Source: Stomoxys calcitrans
Taxonomy: Eukaryota > Arthropoda > Insecta > Diptera > Muscidae
Length of the DNA: 64,000 bases
NCBI RefSeq assembly: GCF_963082655.1
Contig: NC_081552.1
Location: 192,708,075 to 192,772,074, forward strand
Direction of reading: 5' to 3'
In this document: one piece after another, positions 24,126 through 35,744 of the stretch
Position numbering within the stretch: the first letter of the stretch is position 1
Layout of the letters: each line of letters starts with the position of its first letter
Program-made: the position numbers and the translations under genes
The notes under the pieces: generated by a model
What the model saw: only the letters and a program-made list of their open reading frames with translations
Database searches by the model: none
What the model was told of the DNA's origin: nothing

Positions 24126-25560
24126 CTATGTCTATTCTAAAACAAAACGATTTCTATGCTCTCATCTATATTACTGCAAAAATCTTTCAAATTGTTTTCT
24201 TAACCTTTTTTGGGCCAAATACAATTTTAATTTTATTCCTCCTAAACGTTTCTCATTTCTTGGCTATATTACAACAAAATTATTTACGCTTCAATTTGTC
24301 ACAACAATCATGTAAATACATGGCTAAAGGAACAATTAAGGCGCGAAACTTGTCCGTCCATACAAAGACAACAAATCAACCAACCAGCTAACAACAGGGC
24401 AAAAAAAGTTAAACACTTGGTTATTTGTAGCCTTCATCTCAGACTTTTGTTGAAAAATATTCGAGTTTAATATTTGCCTTCATTTGACATCATCATCATC
24501 ATCATTTTTGCCATCATTATCGTCATCTTCTTCAGACGAAAATAATTAATCTTCTTCTCTTCAGAAACTGAGTTGGTTTATTTTCACACCAACCACCTAA
24601 AAACGACCATTCAGTCACACCATACCGACAGACATTCAATAGAAGGATTTCGAAGCAAATCAATCGTTAACAAATTGGCTGTCAATACTTTTGCTAATAG
24701 CAAAGCACTATTAGGAGTTTTTCCCTCATCCGACTATGGCTGAACAAATTGCCAACATTCATTTAAGATGACAAATGCAAAAATGCCATTTGTCAAATTA
24801 GTGCAATGATAATGAAACGAAAACGAAAAAAAGAAATTGTTCTGAACAAAAACATAGGTCTAAATTTGCACAAGACAACCATGAAAATTTCTTAATTTTA
24901 AAAATTTATTAAAAGAAATAGAAAATCAATTTATTAAGAAACTTAATTAAATTATAATTAATTTTTTTTCCAACATCATTTCCTTTGAGCTCTATGTTGA
25001 CTTTTTCTACCTGTTTGATTTCGGGAATTTGTTTGCGGTTTTCATTTTTAAGTTTTAATTCCCTAATCCCCCTTTTGTGTATTTCGTAATGTTTTCATTT
25101 TCAATTGCCATAATCTCTTTGGTTGCCATGTTTATACACAAATAATCAGATTAGCAGAGAGGGATTACATTTTTTCTAAATGTAACCATTGAACCATTTC
25201 ATGTTGCCGGTATTACGTTCAAATGTTGAGGTGCGAATTATTTGCCAATAGGGAGAAGAAGTAGGAAATCAAGCGGAAAATCACTAAAAGCCGCTTAAGG
25301 GGGAAAGAAAATTATTTTGAGTCAAATTTTTGTTTTTTGGAAAATTAAGTTCTCAGGCGCAGGAAACAGAAATAGAAATTTGAAGAAGAAGGAAGGAAAT
25401 ACAATAAAATTAGGTTTAGCGTAAACGATAAGTTTCATAACATCTTGATTGCAACTGCAAAAATTTTGGGAAAAAATTGCACCAAATATTTATAAAACAA
25501 TATCACCCTTGATCAAATTCCAGAGCTTTAGAGCTCTTTAGTTTAACCTTTACTAAGTTA
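24126..25560. other. repeat-free island of intron 1
   Basis: No mobile element; AT-rich with a CATCATCATCATCATC run at about 24489. A candidate for conserved intronic control DNA by default only. Confidence 0.4.
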
Positions 25561-25564
25561 AAAC

Positions 25565-26330
25565 AAGTAAAAAGGCGTTAAGTTCGGCCAAGACGAACTT
25601 TGGATAGCCACCAACTCGGGTATATATGTAAACCATGTTTCATGCATACCTGATGCCCTATAGCAGCTAAATCGAAAAATGTTCCGATTTGGACCAAAGA
25701 CATTGTTCAATTGTGTAAAACAAAATATTGGTGTTCGTAGTAGCTATATCTAAAAATTAATAACCGATCTGAATCATATACGACAAGGATGGCGAAAAGC
25801 CTAACATAAGTAACTGCGTCAAATTTCACTGAAACCGGATTATAAATGCGCCTTTTATGGGCCCAAAACCATAAATCGAGAGATCGGTCTATATGGCAGC
25901 TTTATTCAAATCTGGACCGATTTGGGCCAAATTGAAGAAGAATGTCGAAGGGCCTAACACAACTCGCTGTCCCAAATTTTGGACACATCGAGCAATAAGT
26001 GCGCCTTTTGTGGGCCCCAAACCTTAAATCGAGAGAATGGTCGTATTTATGCCCCGATTTCGATAAGCAACCGTGTCGAGTTTGGGTAAAACGATTTAAG
26101 GGTTTGAGCCCAGAAATGCGCTTTTGATATCCATTTTCGTCGATGCAGTGAGTTGGGGCAGATCTGAACATATTGCAGCTGCCATAAAGCCCTTTTTTCC
26201 GATCGAAGGCGTTGAACCCACAAAAACCGCATTTCTCACCCAGTATTTTGGAAATATGGAAGAGATTTGTTTCTGAAATTGGAAGCGGTGATACCCGTTG
26301 TAACAATATTTGGCCCCTCATCCATGGTTT
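25565..26330 (+). mobile_element. family B element with left terminus
   Basis: Starts AACAAGTAAAAAGGCGTTAA, GTTCGGCCAAGACGAACTTT (hairpin) and GATAGCCACCAACTCGGGTA. Three units follow. It gives the uninterrupted order used to define the SINE insertion at 11602-11875. Confidence 0.7.
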
Positions 26331-26369
26331 TATTCTAGACTCTTAACGAAAACACAGAAAGGATAAGAA

Positions 26370-26515
26370 GTGAAATAGTTTTGAATTATTCCCAGCGTAG
26401 GTTGGAAAAACCTACCAAATATTGAGGTGAGCCTACCAACCCACCAAGAGAATAAAAACCTACCGACTTTGGTGGGAACCTACCAACAACGGCAACACTG
26501 ATCGCAATCTGTAGG
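26370..26515. repeat. second copy of the dispersed repeat at 6590-6812
   Basis: Shares CCAACCCACCAAGAGAATAA and GGTGGGAACCTACCAACAAC-like text with 6700-6812. Confidence 0.5.
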
Positions 26516-26629
26516 TTCGAGTTTTTTTATAAAACATACTGGATGATTCAAGGGCAAGAATTAGGGGGAATATTTCTTCTATGATTCCTGTGATATCGCA
26601 ATGGGCGAAAATGTTTAAAGGAATCTGCA

Positions 26630-27480
26630 TGCAAAGTGTACCAAAATCTAGCCTATATTCAAGCAGTAAAATCCGGAGATCAGTTTATATGGCAGCTACT
26701 TCAAGTAATGAAGCGATTTGAACCATTCTTGGTTTATATGCTAGAGACAGGGACGTAGCAAGGATTTTATTTTGGGCGGGTTGCGTATTAGAACTACAAA
26801 ACAATAATAAACTCGTATACGCATTAACATTTGAAAAACATCAGTCTCGGGCCCAATAGCCTTCTCCCACCTAGCTATGTCCTTGTCATAGCAGCAATCA
26901 TAGGACAAAGTTCTACCAAATCGGATAAGAATTTCACCCTCTATAGACTCAATAAGTATAATTGGATTGGATCATAGATTCAAATCATATGTCGTATAGA
27001 TCATAGGAGAAATCATCATAAAAATTTCATCCCAATCGGGGAAGCATTAGGCAATATAAAGGCTCAAGGATTAAAATTTGGATATCGGTTTATATACTAA
27101 CCTTAACACGTTATGGACCACTTCGTCTCATACATGGCATGGATATTGGATGCCATAACAAAAATATTTGTGGCAAATTTCAGCCAAATCGTAGAAGAAT
27201 TTTGCCTCTAGGGGTTCAAAAAGTAATATATGAATAGAGGTTAATATAGGAGGACTGATTTGGCCGTCATTACTTCACAATCTATAACTTTAAAAAGTGT
27301 CTTTCCAAAATTTTAAGCGAATTGGTTGAATTCTTATTAGTTGAGACCCTACCGTGACTTCTACAGATAGAAGACCAGAAGAACGGACGTATAGAGGAAC
27401 GGACGGAATATCATGACAAATCGACTCAAAATGACAAACTGCACAAAAACATATATGCTTAACGAGGTCTTAGATCATCA
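26630..27480 (+). mobile_element. decayed family A-type repeat
   Basis: Recognisable pieces: CAGTTTATATGGCAGCTACT, ACCAAATCGGATAAGAATTT and a GACAAATCGACTCAAAATGA-like end block. No termini. Confidence 0.5.
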
Positions 27481-27569
27481 ATTCAAGGCGTTTCAAATGG
27501 AATGACTAGATGTAAGTTATCAAAAATCTCTTAGTTGTGCATTTTAGCTCATATAACATACTATGGAAT

Positions 27570-28765
27570 TATTATACCCACCACAATAGAATTACCACCA
27601 CTTATCAAATTTTCACGTTTGTAACACCTTTAAATATTTATCTGCGACCCCATAACGTACATAATTTTGTGGCTCGTTTTGACAATTTAAATGCATGTAG
27701 CCCCATTCAACTGTCCGCCTGTCGAAAACAGTAGCGGTCGAAAGAATAAAGATGTAAACTTGAAAATTAGCCTCCAGAGTCCATAAAAGCCTACATTTTT
27801 GTTCGATTTGGCTGAAATGCTATATATGGAGCACGTTTGTACCCTTCAACTACATCACATTAAATTCCGGTCAGATCGGTTCATAAAAAGAAAAATCTTT
27901 CATAAAAATTGATCCCCCCAAGTTGACTTCTTGAGCCAACAGAAGCCTCAACTTTGAACGATTTGTCTGTAGTTTGGCATGTAGAGTACATTTATACCCA
28001 CTACAATTTGCCAAGTTTCGCTTGGAAAGATGCATAAATATATAAAACCCCCATTTAAACCGATCGCCGGATTGATTTCTTCAGCTCTTAGGTTAGGTTG
28101 AAAAGAGGGTGAGGATAATAATACGAGCCATGCCACTATGGACATACACCTAACCCAGTAATCGGCTTGTTGTGCGCTGTAAATACTAAAAAATAACCTC
28201 GAAAAAATCTAATTTGGGAAATCCATGCTACTTACAAAATATTGTTTTCAATACCACTACCGTAAATTGGTTCATGTCTGGTATTGTTTCTCCACCTAAG
28301 TACCGGTGTCTGTTAGCCGCCAAATTCGGGGAAATGACATAGGAATTCCCCCAACGTCTCCTCATATTTAGCCCTTAAAGGCTACAATTTGTACACAATG
28401 GAGCTGACATTTCATATGTGAAGAATACATACGCCTTCAAACACCAAGAGAAAACTCCACAGAGATAGGTTCATAAAAAGATATAGCCTCATATAAACCA
28501 ATCTCCGAATTTTGATTTCATAGTTCTACACACACCAATTATTTTTCCGATTTAGTTGCAATTTGAAAGGTGGAGTACGCTTTAGCCATCTAACCACCAC
28601 GTTAAAGTCGCCCCTATAAAAAACGTTCCCTAATTTGACTTTATCGATTGATTTCCTTAAACTAATACAGATATACACAGAGTTAATATGTGTAAGTTTT
28701 TAGCAGCAGATGGTGGTACCTACTTGATACTCGGCCCGCCGATCCTAGCACGTATTTGCTTGTTC
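27570..28765 (-). mobile_element. decayed family D-type element, interrupted by R-b
   Basis: The left end has ATTATACCCACCACAATAGA. The right end has GGTGGTACCTACTTGATACT then GGCCCGCCGATCCTAGCACG, the D end. It is interrupted at about 28085-28375 by the 3' part of an R-b retroelement. Confidence 0.5.
28085..28375 (-). pseudogene. R-b retroelement 3' fragment
   Basis: CTTAGGTTAGGTTGAAAAGA, CACTATGGACATACACCTAA and TGGTTCATGTCTGGTATTGT match the R-b tail at 22190-22400. Confidence 0.65.
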
Positions 28766-30900
28766 AGATAACTTAAAATGTTGTATTACCTTAAATTGTA
28801 GTTGTAATTGGTTTTTCAAATGAATCCAAATAACTGAAACCAAATATTCAAAAATGTTGTCTCACCTTAATCGCCTGCAAATAAAATGTAAAAGAAAAAA
28901 TATACATAGGTTATTTTTTATATCATTTTATGAGATAATGTTTTTTAACTAAAAAATCTCTTAAAGTTAAAAATAATCTAGGTGCTTTGTTGTTATAACC
29001 TCTTCACATTTCCTCAGTTGAATTCAATTGTCATGTACAAATAATAATAATCTAAACTAAACATGTAAACTCGTTGCTATGTATTAAATTGCTAAAGTGT
29101 TCCTAATTAAGCAGCTACACTAAATCTTGGTTCTTTATGAACATGTTACGCTGACTTCATCTTTGGCCCGTGCCAGACTGGCTCCACACACTAATGAATT
29201 TTTGGGACAATGTCACCATCGCATCACCATCATCTCAAAAATTTGGCATATAAAATTTAATTATACAACAAATATTTTTATGATTGCAATGAAACCCTCG
29301 AAAAAGGCTTACGAAACGAAGTGTTAAAACGGAATATTTAAAGAATGAATTCAAGACTCCCTCCAAAAAATACTATTCTTTGAAAAAGTAAAAATAACTC
29401 TGAAAAAAAAAATAGTAAATGAAATGACTTCTTAAATCATAAAAACGACAACATGAAAAAAGCACGAGTCAAAAAACAAACGCTTACAAAAAATAAACCA
29501 ACAAACTATAAAAAAGATACAGGGAATTTATAAGCAAAGGTTTCGGTTTTATTATTTTTTTTTTCTCCAAACCCCTACACCGGCTTTCTTATGAAGTTAT
29601 CATCATGGCACAGAAAATGATATGCATCTCTGTGGTGTTGCAGCCGTTGGTAGAGTAAACCCAAGAAAACTTGACTTTAAAAAAAGCATCCATTCATGGT
29701 ATAACATGAAAAAAAAAAACAACAAAAATCTTACACAGCAGCCACAACATCATAGTCATCCTTCTGGGCTTAAGACAAAATTCGCTTTAAATGAAATGAA
29801 ATCTTAAAAGCCGGCAAACAATAAAAAACCTCAATGTCTTAGTTTTTGTCTGGTTTCTTAAATTAAGATCAAAATAAAATATAACAAGGCAAAGAACAAC
29901 ATAAGCCGTCAACAAGTAATCAAGTAGCAGTTTATCTGTTTCAAGCTTGGTTTTCGCTATGATGAAATGGTTGTTAACCACATGCTAATGTTGAGCGTAT
30001 TTTTTTCTTAACCATATCTTTAATGTAGCTTTGCTTATTATGATGGTCTATTTTCGTGGGGGTTTTTTGCTTAATGCTGTTTTCTTATGCTTTACAGGCG
30101 GCGGCAAAATCTTGTTAACTTGTCTTACACTTTGTAGCAAGCTTTGTAAATTTTTATGTAAAGCATTATGTCTTGCATTGAACTCAGGAGAAATCTTCTT
30201 TGTGTGTTAGCGGCGTCTTTTGGCCTTATTGTTGAAATTGTTCCATTTAAATTATATGATAAGCTTATTTCGTTGATCACAAAGCATTAAAAGAATTTCA
30301 ATTGAATAAGCCAATCATTAATTGATGGGAAGGAAAGTAGAGCTGCATGCTCATGAAGATATGTGATTTTATGAAAGTTAAGGACATATAAGTACGATAT
30401 AGGAAAAAATTCTCTCAGGTACCTGTAAATTGCTAATGGAGTAGTTTCCGTCTGTGTTATCTTTGAAAGCTCGTGTATTTAGGTTGAGGAGATCGCCTCT
30501 GGCGCGAAAAACCAGACCTACTAGTCTCGGGGAATCCCTATCAAGGAAATATAGAGGAATATTATACTGAAGGTGTGGGTAGGGCTCATGGAATTGAGAC
30601 GCTAGTGCTCAATTTTCGTCAAGGATTCTCTACCGTCTTACAAGATCGCATAGTATAGTATCGTGCATTCTACCAAATTCCCTACCCCTAAGGTTAAAAT
30701 TTACACTACTACTTAGTTCGGTCCAATTTCTAAGCCAAGAAACACCTGTTCCAATAATCTCCTCTGCAAGCACGCGAGAAAATCAGTTATTCGGAAAGGA
30801 AAGAATCCTATTAATATAGCCGAAGTGATGTCTTAGGGTCTCCGAATATATACTAGGAAGCCTAGCTTCAATATGTTACATATAGCTGGGTAGGTAAAAT
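28766..30900. other. repeat-poor part of intron 1
   Basis: AT-rich; no gene. 30470-30870 has an odd GC-richer patch that could be part of a retroelement, but I cannot place it. The rest looks like native intron. Confidence 0.4.
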
Positions 30901-30921
30901 AGTTTTTTGTTAAAAAAAAAA

Positions 30922-31941
30922 ACAAGTAAGAGTGTGCTAAGTTCCGCCGGGCCGAATCTTATATACCCTCCACCATTGATCGCATTTGTCGAGTTCTATG
31001 CGCGGTATCTCTTTTTAGACAAACAAAGAATATTGAATAAGAACTGTTATGCTATTGGAGCTATATCAAGTTATAGTCCGATTCGGACCATAAATGAATG
31101 CTGAACATTGTAGAAGACATTGTGTAATATTTCAGTTCATTCGGATAAGAATTGCGCCTTGTAGGTGCTCAAAAAGCAAAATCGGGAGATAGGTTTATAT
31201 GAGAGCTGTATCAAGCTATTGATCAATTCAGACTATATTAGTCACGTATGTTGAAGGTCATGAGAGAAGCCGTTGTACAAAATTTTAGCCAAATCGGATA
31301 ATAATTGCGCCCTCTAGAGGTTCAAGAAGAAGAAGATCCCAGATCGGTATATATGGCAGTTATATCAGGTTCTATACCGATTTACGCCATACTTAGCACA
31401 GTTATTGGAAGTCATAACAAAACACCTTATGCACAATTTCAGCCAAATCGGATGAGAATTGCGCGCTCTATTGGCGCAAGAAGTCAATATCCTAGATCGG
31501 TTTATATGACAGCTATACCAGATTATGATCCGATTTGAATCATACTTTGTACAGTTGTTGAAAGTGATACCAAAACAATACGTGCAAAATTTCAGTTACA
31601 TCGGACGAGAATTGCGCCCTCTCAAGAAGTCAAGACCCAAGACCGGTTTATATGGCAGCTATATCAAAACATGGACCGATTTGGCCCATTTACAATACCA
31701 ACCGACCTACACTAATAAAAAGTATTTGTACAAAATTTCAAGCGGCTAGCTTTACTCCTTCGAAAGCTAGCGTGCTTTCGACAGACAGACGGACGGGCGG
31801 ACATGGCTAGCTCGACTTAAAATGATATGACGATCAAGAATATATATACTTTATGGGGTTTTAGACGCATATTTCGAGGTGTTACAAACAGAATGACGAA
31901 ATTAGTATACCCTCATCCTATGGTGGAGGGTATAAAAACCT
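30922..31941 (+). mobile_element. family A element, both ends present
   Basis: Starts AACAAGTAAGAGTGTGCTAA, GTTCCGCCGGGCCGAATCTT and ATACCCTCCACCATTGATCG. It ends with the block GACAGACAGACGGACGGGCG, TCAAGAATATATATACTTTA, and CCTATGGTGGAGGGTATAAA. About four units inside. The right end runs into a perfect palindrome (31927-31968). Confidence 0.8.
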
Positions 31942-31968
31942 GAATAGCTATTCAGGTTTTTATACCCT
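31927..31968. repeat. perfect 42-bp palindrome
   Basis: Arms meet at AG|CT (31947/31948) with no spacer. The left half is the family A terminus GGGTATAAAAACC plus TGAATAG; the right half is its exact complement and leads into a retroelement remnant. It would extrude as a 21-bp hairpin. Confidence 0.9.
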
Positions 31969-32740
31969 GGTCCTACCGTCCATACCACCATACTTGAGCT
32001 CCGTAAAATAGGATTGCCTTAGCGGCTGCGGTAAATATTTTCATCTTATTAGAAATCTGGATTCTTCTATTGTGAATGTAGTGGAGCCACATGGAGTTTA
32101 TAGCTTGTCCGAAAGATGTTTCTTGAAAGATAGGTTATAAGTGAGATTTACACCCAGATATTTATACTCATTGTCAACTTCTATGGAACCAGTACCATAA
32201 TACCATGACAAAATTCAGCCAATTCTACTACTACCTGAAGATGACAATTTTAGATTTCGTTAAGTTTAGACTTCGGCCCCAAAGCGAGCAATATTCCCAA
32301 AGCGCATCAATCATCAACTGTAATTCCACATGGGAGTCCGATCAAAGGACTATATCATCCGCATACATCGACAGCCTAATTTTGACATCCCCCATTCGAA
32401 CGCCCTTGGGTAAAACATCGTGTAGCTCATTTAAAAACAGCGCGAACAAAACTGGACTCAGTAAACACCCTTGTCTAACCCCCCTGAGTGACCTCAAAAG
32501 GCTCAGATAATGATGAGCCGTCCCATACCTGAATCGTAGTGTGGCTATATATAAGTCGCAATATATTTATGACCTTCGTAGAAAGTCCCATGACTTGTAG
32601 TGTTGCTATATATAAGTCGCAATATATTCATGACCTTCGTAGGAAGTCCCATTCTGGCTAGTTTATAAAGCAATGAGTTTCACGGTATCATGTCAAAAGC
32701 GGCAGAGAAGTCAACAAAGTAGGCGTATGTTTTCTTTTTA
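31965..32740 (-). pseudogene. non-LTR retrotransposon remnant, lineage R-d (RT palm)
   Basis: The - strand reads GVRQGCLLSPVLFALFLNEL, then MYADDIVL (catalytic YADD), a stop, SDSHVELQLMIDAL, SLNLTKSKIVIF, then YKYLGVNLTYNLSFKKHL and the thumb. This RT type is unlike R-a to R-c. It carries a 61-bp tandem duplication at 32536-32657. Both 5' and 3' ends are missing. Confidence 0.75.
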
Positions 32741-33844
32741 TTCCTTCAGTTCAAAAGGATAATACTTGTAAGATTGAATATGTTGTCGTTCTTTCCTTAT
32801 ATATACTTTTTTTTGTTTATTTGTTAAGTCTTAGTTTTTTTCTTTTTGTGTCGAAATAAACGTTTTACTGAAACAATCTATTTCTAAATACAGTTAAACT
32901 TTTTCCTTTCTTTCTTCACTATTAAATATTTTCTGTTTCCCATATCTCAATTGTAGAAATCCTCACCATTAAATAAAACTTATAATATTTTCATCTAAAA
33001 TTGTTTCTGTTTTTTTTCAAAGAAAACCTTTTATGGATTTGTTACACTTATATGCGGCAATAACTCATTTCCCAGCACAATGTCCTAAGCAAGGTTTGAA
33101 TGGCATAAAAGAAATCTTGCCTTTTAAAATTAATGTGAGAATATGTCATCGCCGTCGCAGTCTTCTTAAGTTATTTAGTCGGACACTTGCTTTAACTGAA
33201 TGACCTTTTGCTGACGTGTCTTCGTCAAAATTAATTGCCCGCAATTAGTCTTATTTTACAACGCTTTGTGTGTGGGGTGCTGTATACAGCTCAAAGTGAA
33301 CATTTCTGTATTCAACTCCAATCGATCAAGGTATTATGGGTGGCAGTGATTGTGGCACTTTTTAGAGAACTAAAACTAAGAGTGAAGATGGGGAAAAGTG
33401 AAGATTGATATCGAAGAAAGTAAGTGAGATGGAGCCGTTAAGAATGTAGGACCATATGGTTCCGCATTATTGAATCCAGCATTGCTCTTTGATAACAAGA
33501 GACATTTTTGTTTTGTTCCCTAAAGGATATTCATTGTAAAAATGAATAATATATCTAAGATCAATGTAAAAGAAAGAAGAAAAAAAAGATGATTTCTTTA
33601 TTAAATACTAGTTATAGCATCAACAAAAATAGTTTCCCGATATGATATCTTGGGATTACAAATATCCGATTATTATAACATATCACATCATATTTATTAC
33701 AAACTATTAAATCTCCTTTGCCTCAAGTATAATATGGTTGGTTGGAAATAAATGAACATTTTATACACCTAAGTAAATTTTATAAAGGAAAACTACTAAC
33801 AAAAACCTGCTATAAAATTTACATAATACAAAATTTTGTGGCAT

Positions 33845-34007
33845 GAAATACTATCTAGACTAAACATCATTAAATTACATGTAAATGACTTCTTTAAACC
33901 ACTGTAGAAAATCTTTTATTTAACCTGAAATACCATCTAGACTAAACATCATAAAATTACATTTAAATGACTTATTAAAACCACTGTAGAAAATCTTTTA
34001 TTTAATC
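33845..34007. repeat. two-copy tandem duplication, ~82 bp
   Basis: GAAATACTATCTAGACTAAA at 33845 recurs, one base different, at 33927; both copies end AAATCTTTTATTTAA. A recent local duplication. Confidence 0.85.
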
Positions 34008-34683
34008 TTACATCACTGCTTGAGGTCTTTTGTTTGTCAAGGACTTTTGGCAATTGAAAGTGAAAACGATTTATGACCCTGAAATATTTACCCAAACGCC
34101 TGTTGTTACCTCTCAACTATGAGAAACATAAATATCTTAACCATAGAAAAATACCTTACAATTATGTCCTTCATAATTTTTATGAGCATTTTCAAGAGAA
34201 CAATGTAACACACCTCTTCCTATCTAACTGTAACTGACTTCATATCATTATTGTTATCAAAAAAAACACAATAAGATTTTTTCTCGAACACTTTTTACAC
34301 AATAACAATCTATAACTGCAGTTGTTGCAAAGATAAGGGGTGTCGTACTAACGCTTACACTCTTCAACTCATAAAGTTGGCCAGCTGTAATTCTAAAGAA
34401 GTCAAAGGCCTGCAAAAAGGACCTCATGTTGCGTGTGAGCTATTATGAGGAAACAAGGAACACTAGCTGCCAAACATAACGGTGTTTGTAGAACATAAAA
34501 TATGACATGGTGACTAAATGTTTTATGCAATACCGGAGCATTCACAGAAAACACAAAAACAGATTTTTAGCTGGTAATTTTAGTAGCACCATTGATAAGT
34601 TCTTGCGGTTTTAGAGTTTATAAAGCTTTGTTGTGGAAATTGGGATATACACTCAATGTTACATCAGTCGTATAAGAGCTTGT

Positions 34684-34726
34684 AAACTATCGATGACACA
34701 ATCGATAGTTTTTAATACTATCGATA
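34684..34726. promoter_or_regulatory. DRE/CGATA motif cluster with inverted repeat
   Basis: Two 11-bp arms, AAACTATCGAT (34684-34694) and ATCGATAGTTT (34701-34711), flank a 6-base spacer. TATCGATA follows at 34719-34726. In Drosophila TATCGATA is the DREF site and clustered CGATA is bound by BEAF-32. Function here is inference. Confidence 0.4.
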
Positions 34727-35156
34727 CAATCGGCAAAATTTTATCATTTGGATAACAACTATTTTCAAAATTAAGACAAAATAACAAAAATTTACGTATT
34801 AGTCCTATATTTGCTTATTTTGTGGCGAAATTTCCACTCAATTAGAATAGACCTTTGCATGTTAACCCACAAGAAACTTCACTTATTAGCCAATCCTTCT
34901 GATATTTTGTGCGTGAACTCATCAATCCCACGGTTCTACTTCTGGAACCCCAAGAAGCTGTAATCAATAGCCGATTTACTGAGCTTATAACACCAAAGAA
35001 CAGTTTCTGGGTCTTGGTCTCAGTTTCTGGGTCTTGGGAAATCTCAACTTAGGGTGATAATAGTAGGGCTTAAACCAAAGAGGTTTGAACTCTAAACCTC
35101 TTTGGTAAGGTGATTTTTGTTAGGTGATTTTAATATAACCTGGATCGAAGACGGGT

Positions 35157-35735
35157 ATAACTCCACCATAGGATGGAGGTATACTAACAAAGTCATCCCT
35201 TTGTAAATGCAAAAAGCAGATTTTGCCTATGGACATTCCACTAAGGAATAACAGGGGCAAACTTCTCACATATCAATGAGTGCAGTGCGATTCAAGTTTA
35301 ATCTTAATTATAAGGAGCCTCCATTTTATAGCCGATTCCGAATGGCGACACTTTTTTGGAGAGAAGTGCGATACTTTTTTGGAGAGAAGTTTTACATGGC
35401 ATAGTACCTCACTAATGTTATCAGCATTAGGAAATTTTTTTCTGATGGTCTCGCCAGGATTCGAAATCAGGCGTTCATCGTCATAGGCGGACATGCTAAC
35501 CTCTGCGCTACGGTGGCCTCCTTTTGTAACACATCGAAATATAAGTCTAAGACCCCATAAAGCATATATATTCTTGAACGCCATAACATTTTCAGTCGAT
35601 CGACCCATGTCCGTCCGTCCATCTGTCAGTCTGTCTCTAGAAAGCACACTAACTTTCGAAGCAATAAAGGTAGGCGCTTGAAATTTTTCACACAAATGCT
35701 TTCTATTAGCGTAGGTCGGTTGGGATTGTAAAGTT
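35157..35735 (-). mobile_element. family A element split by an S1 SINE
   Basis: Left part: CTCCACCATAGGATGGAGGT to CCCTTTGTAA. It resumes after 35521 with TTTTGTAACACATCGAAATA, CCCCATAAAGCATATATATT and CATGTCCGTCCGTCCATCTG. The reading order equals that of 14007-14230 once the SINE is removed. Confidence 0.75.
35207..35520 (-). mobile_element. S1 SINE, near full length, in family A
   Basis: Flanks CTTTGTAA (35199-35206) and CTTTTGTAA (35521-35529) look like a target-site duplication. The - strand head has TAGCGCAGAGGTTAGCATGT and a B box altered to a TTTCGAATCC form. A 23-bp unit (ACTTTTTTGGAGAGAAGTGC) is duplicated in tandem at 35350 and 35373. Confidence 0.8.
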
Positions 35736-35744
35736 TATTGAGTG

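Larger units (their letters stand above)
32741..35150. other. repeat-poor island of intron 1
   Basis: No gene. It contains a tandem duplication of period about 82 (33845-34007) and a TATCGATA cluster (34684-34726). The rest is AT-rich native-looking DNA. Confidence 0.45.
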
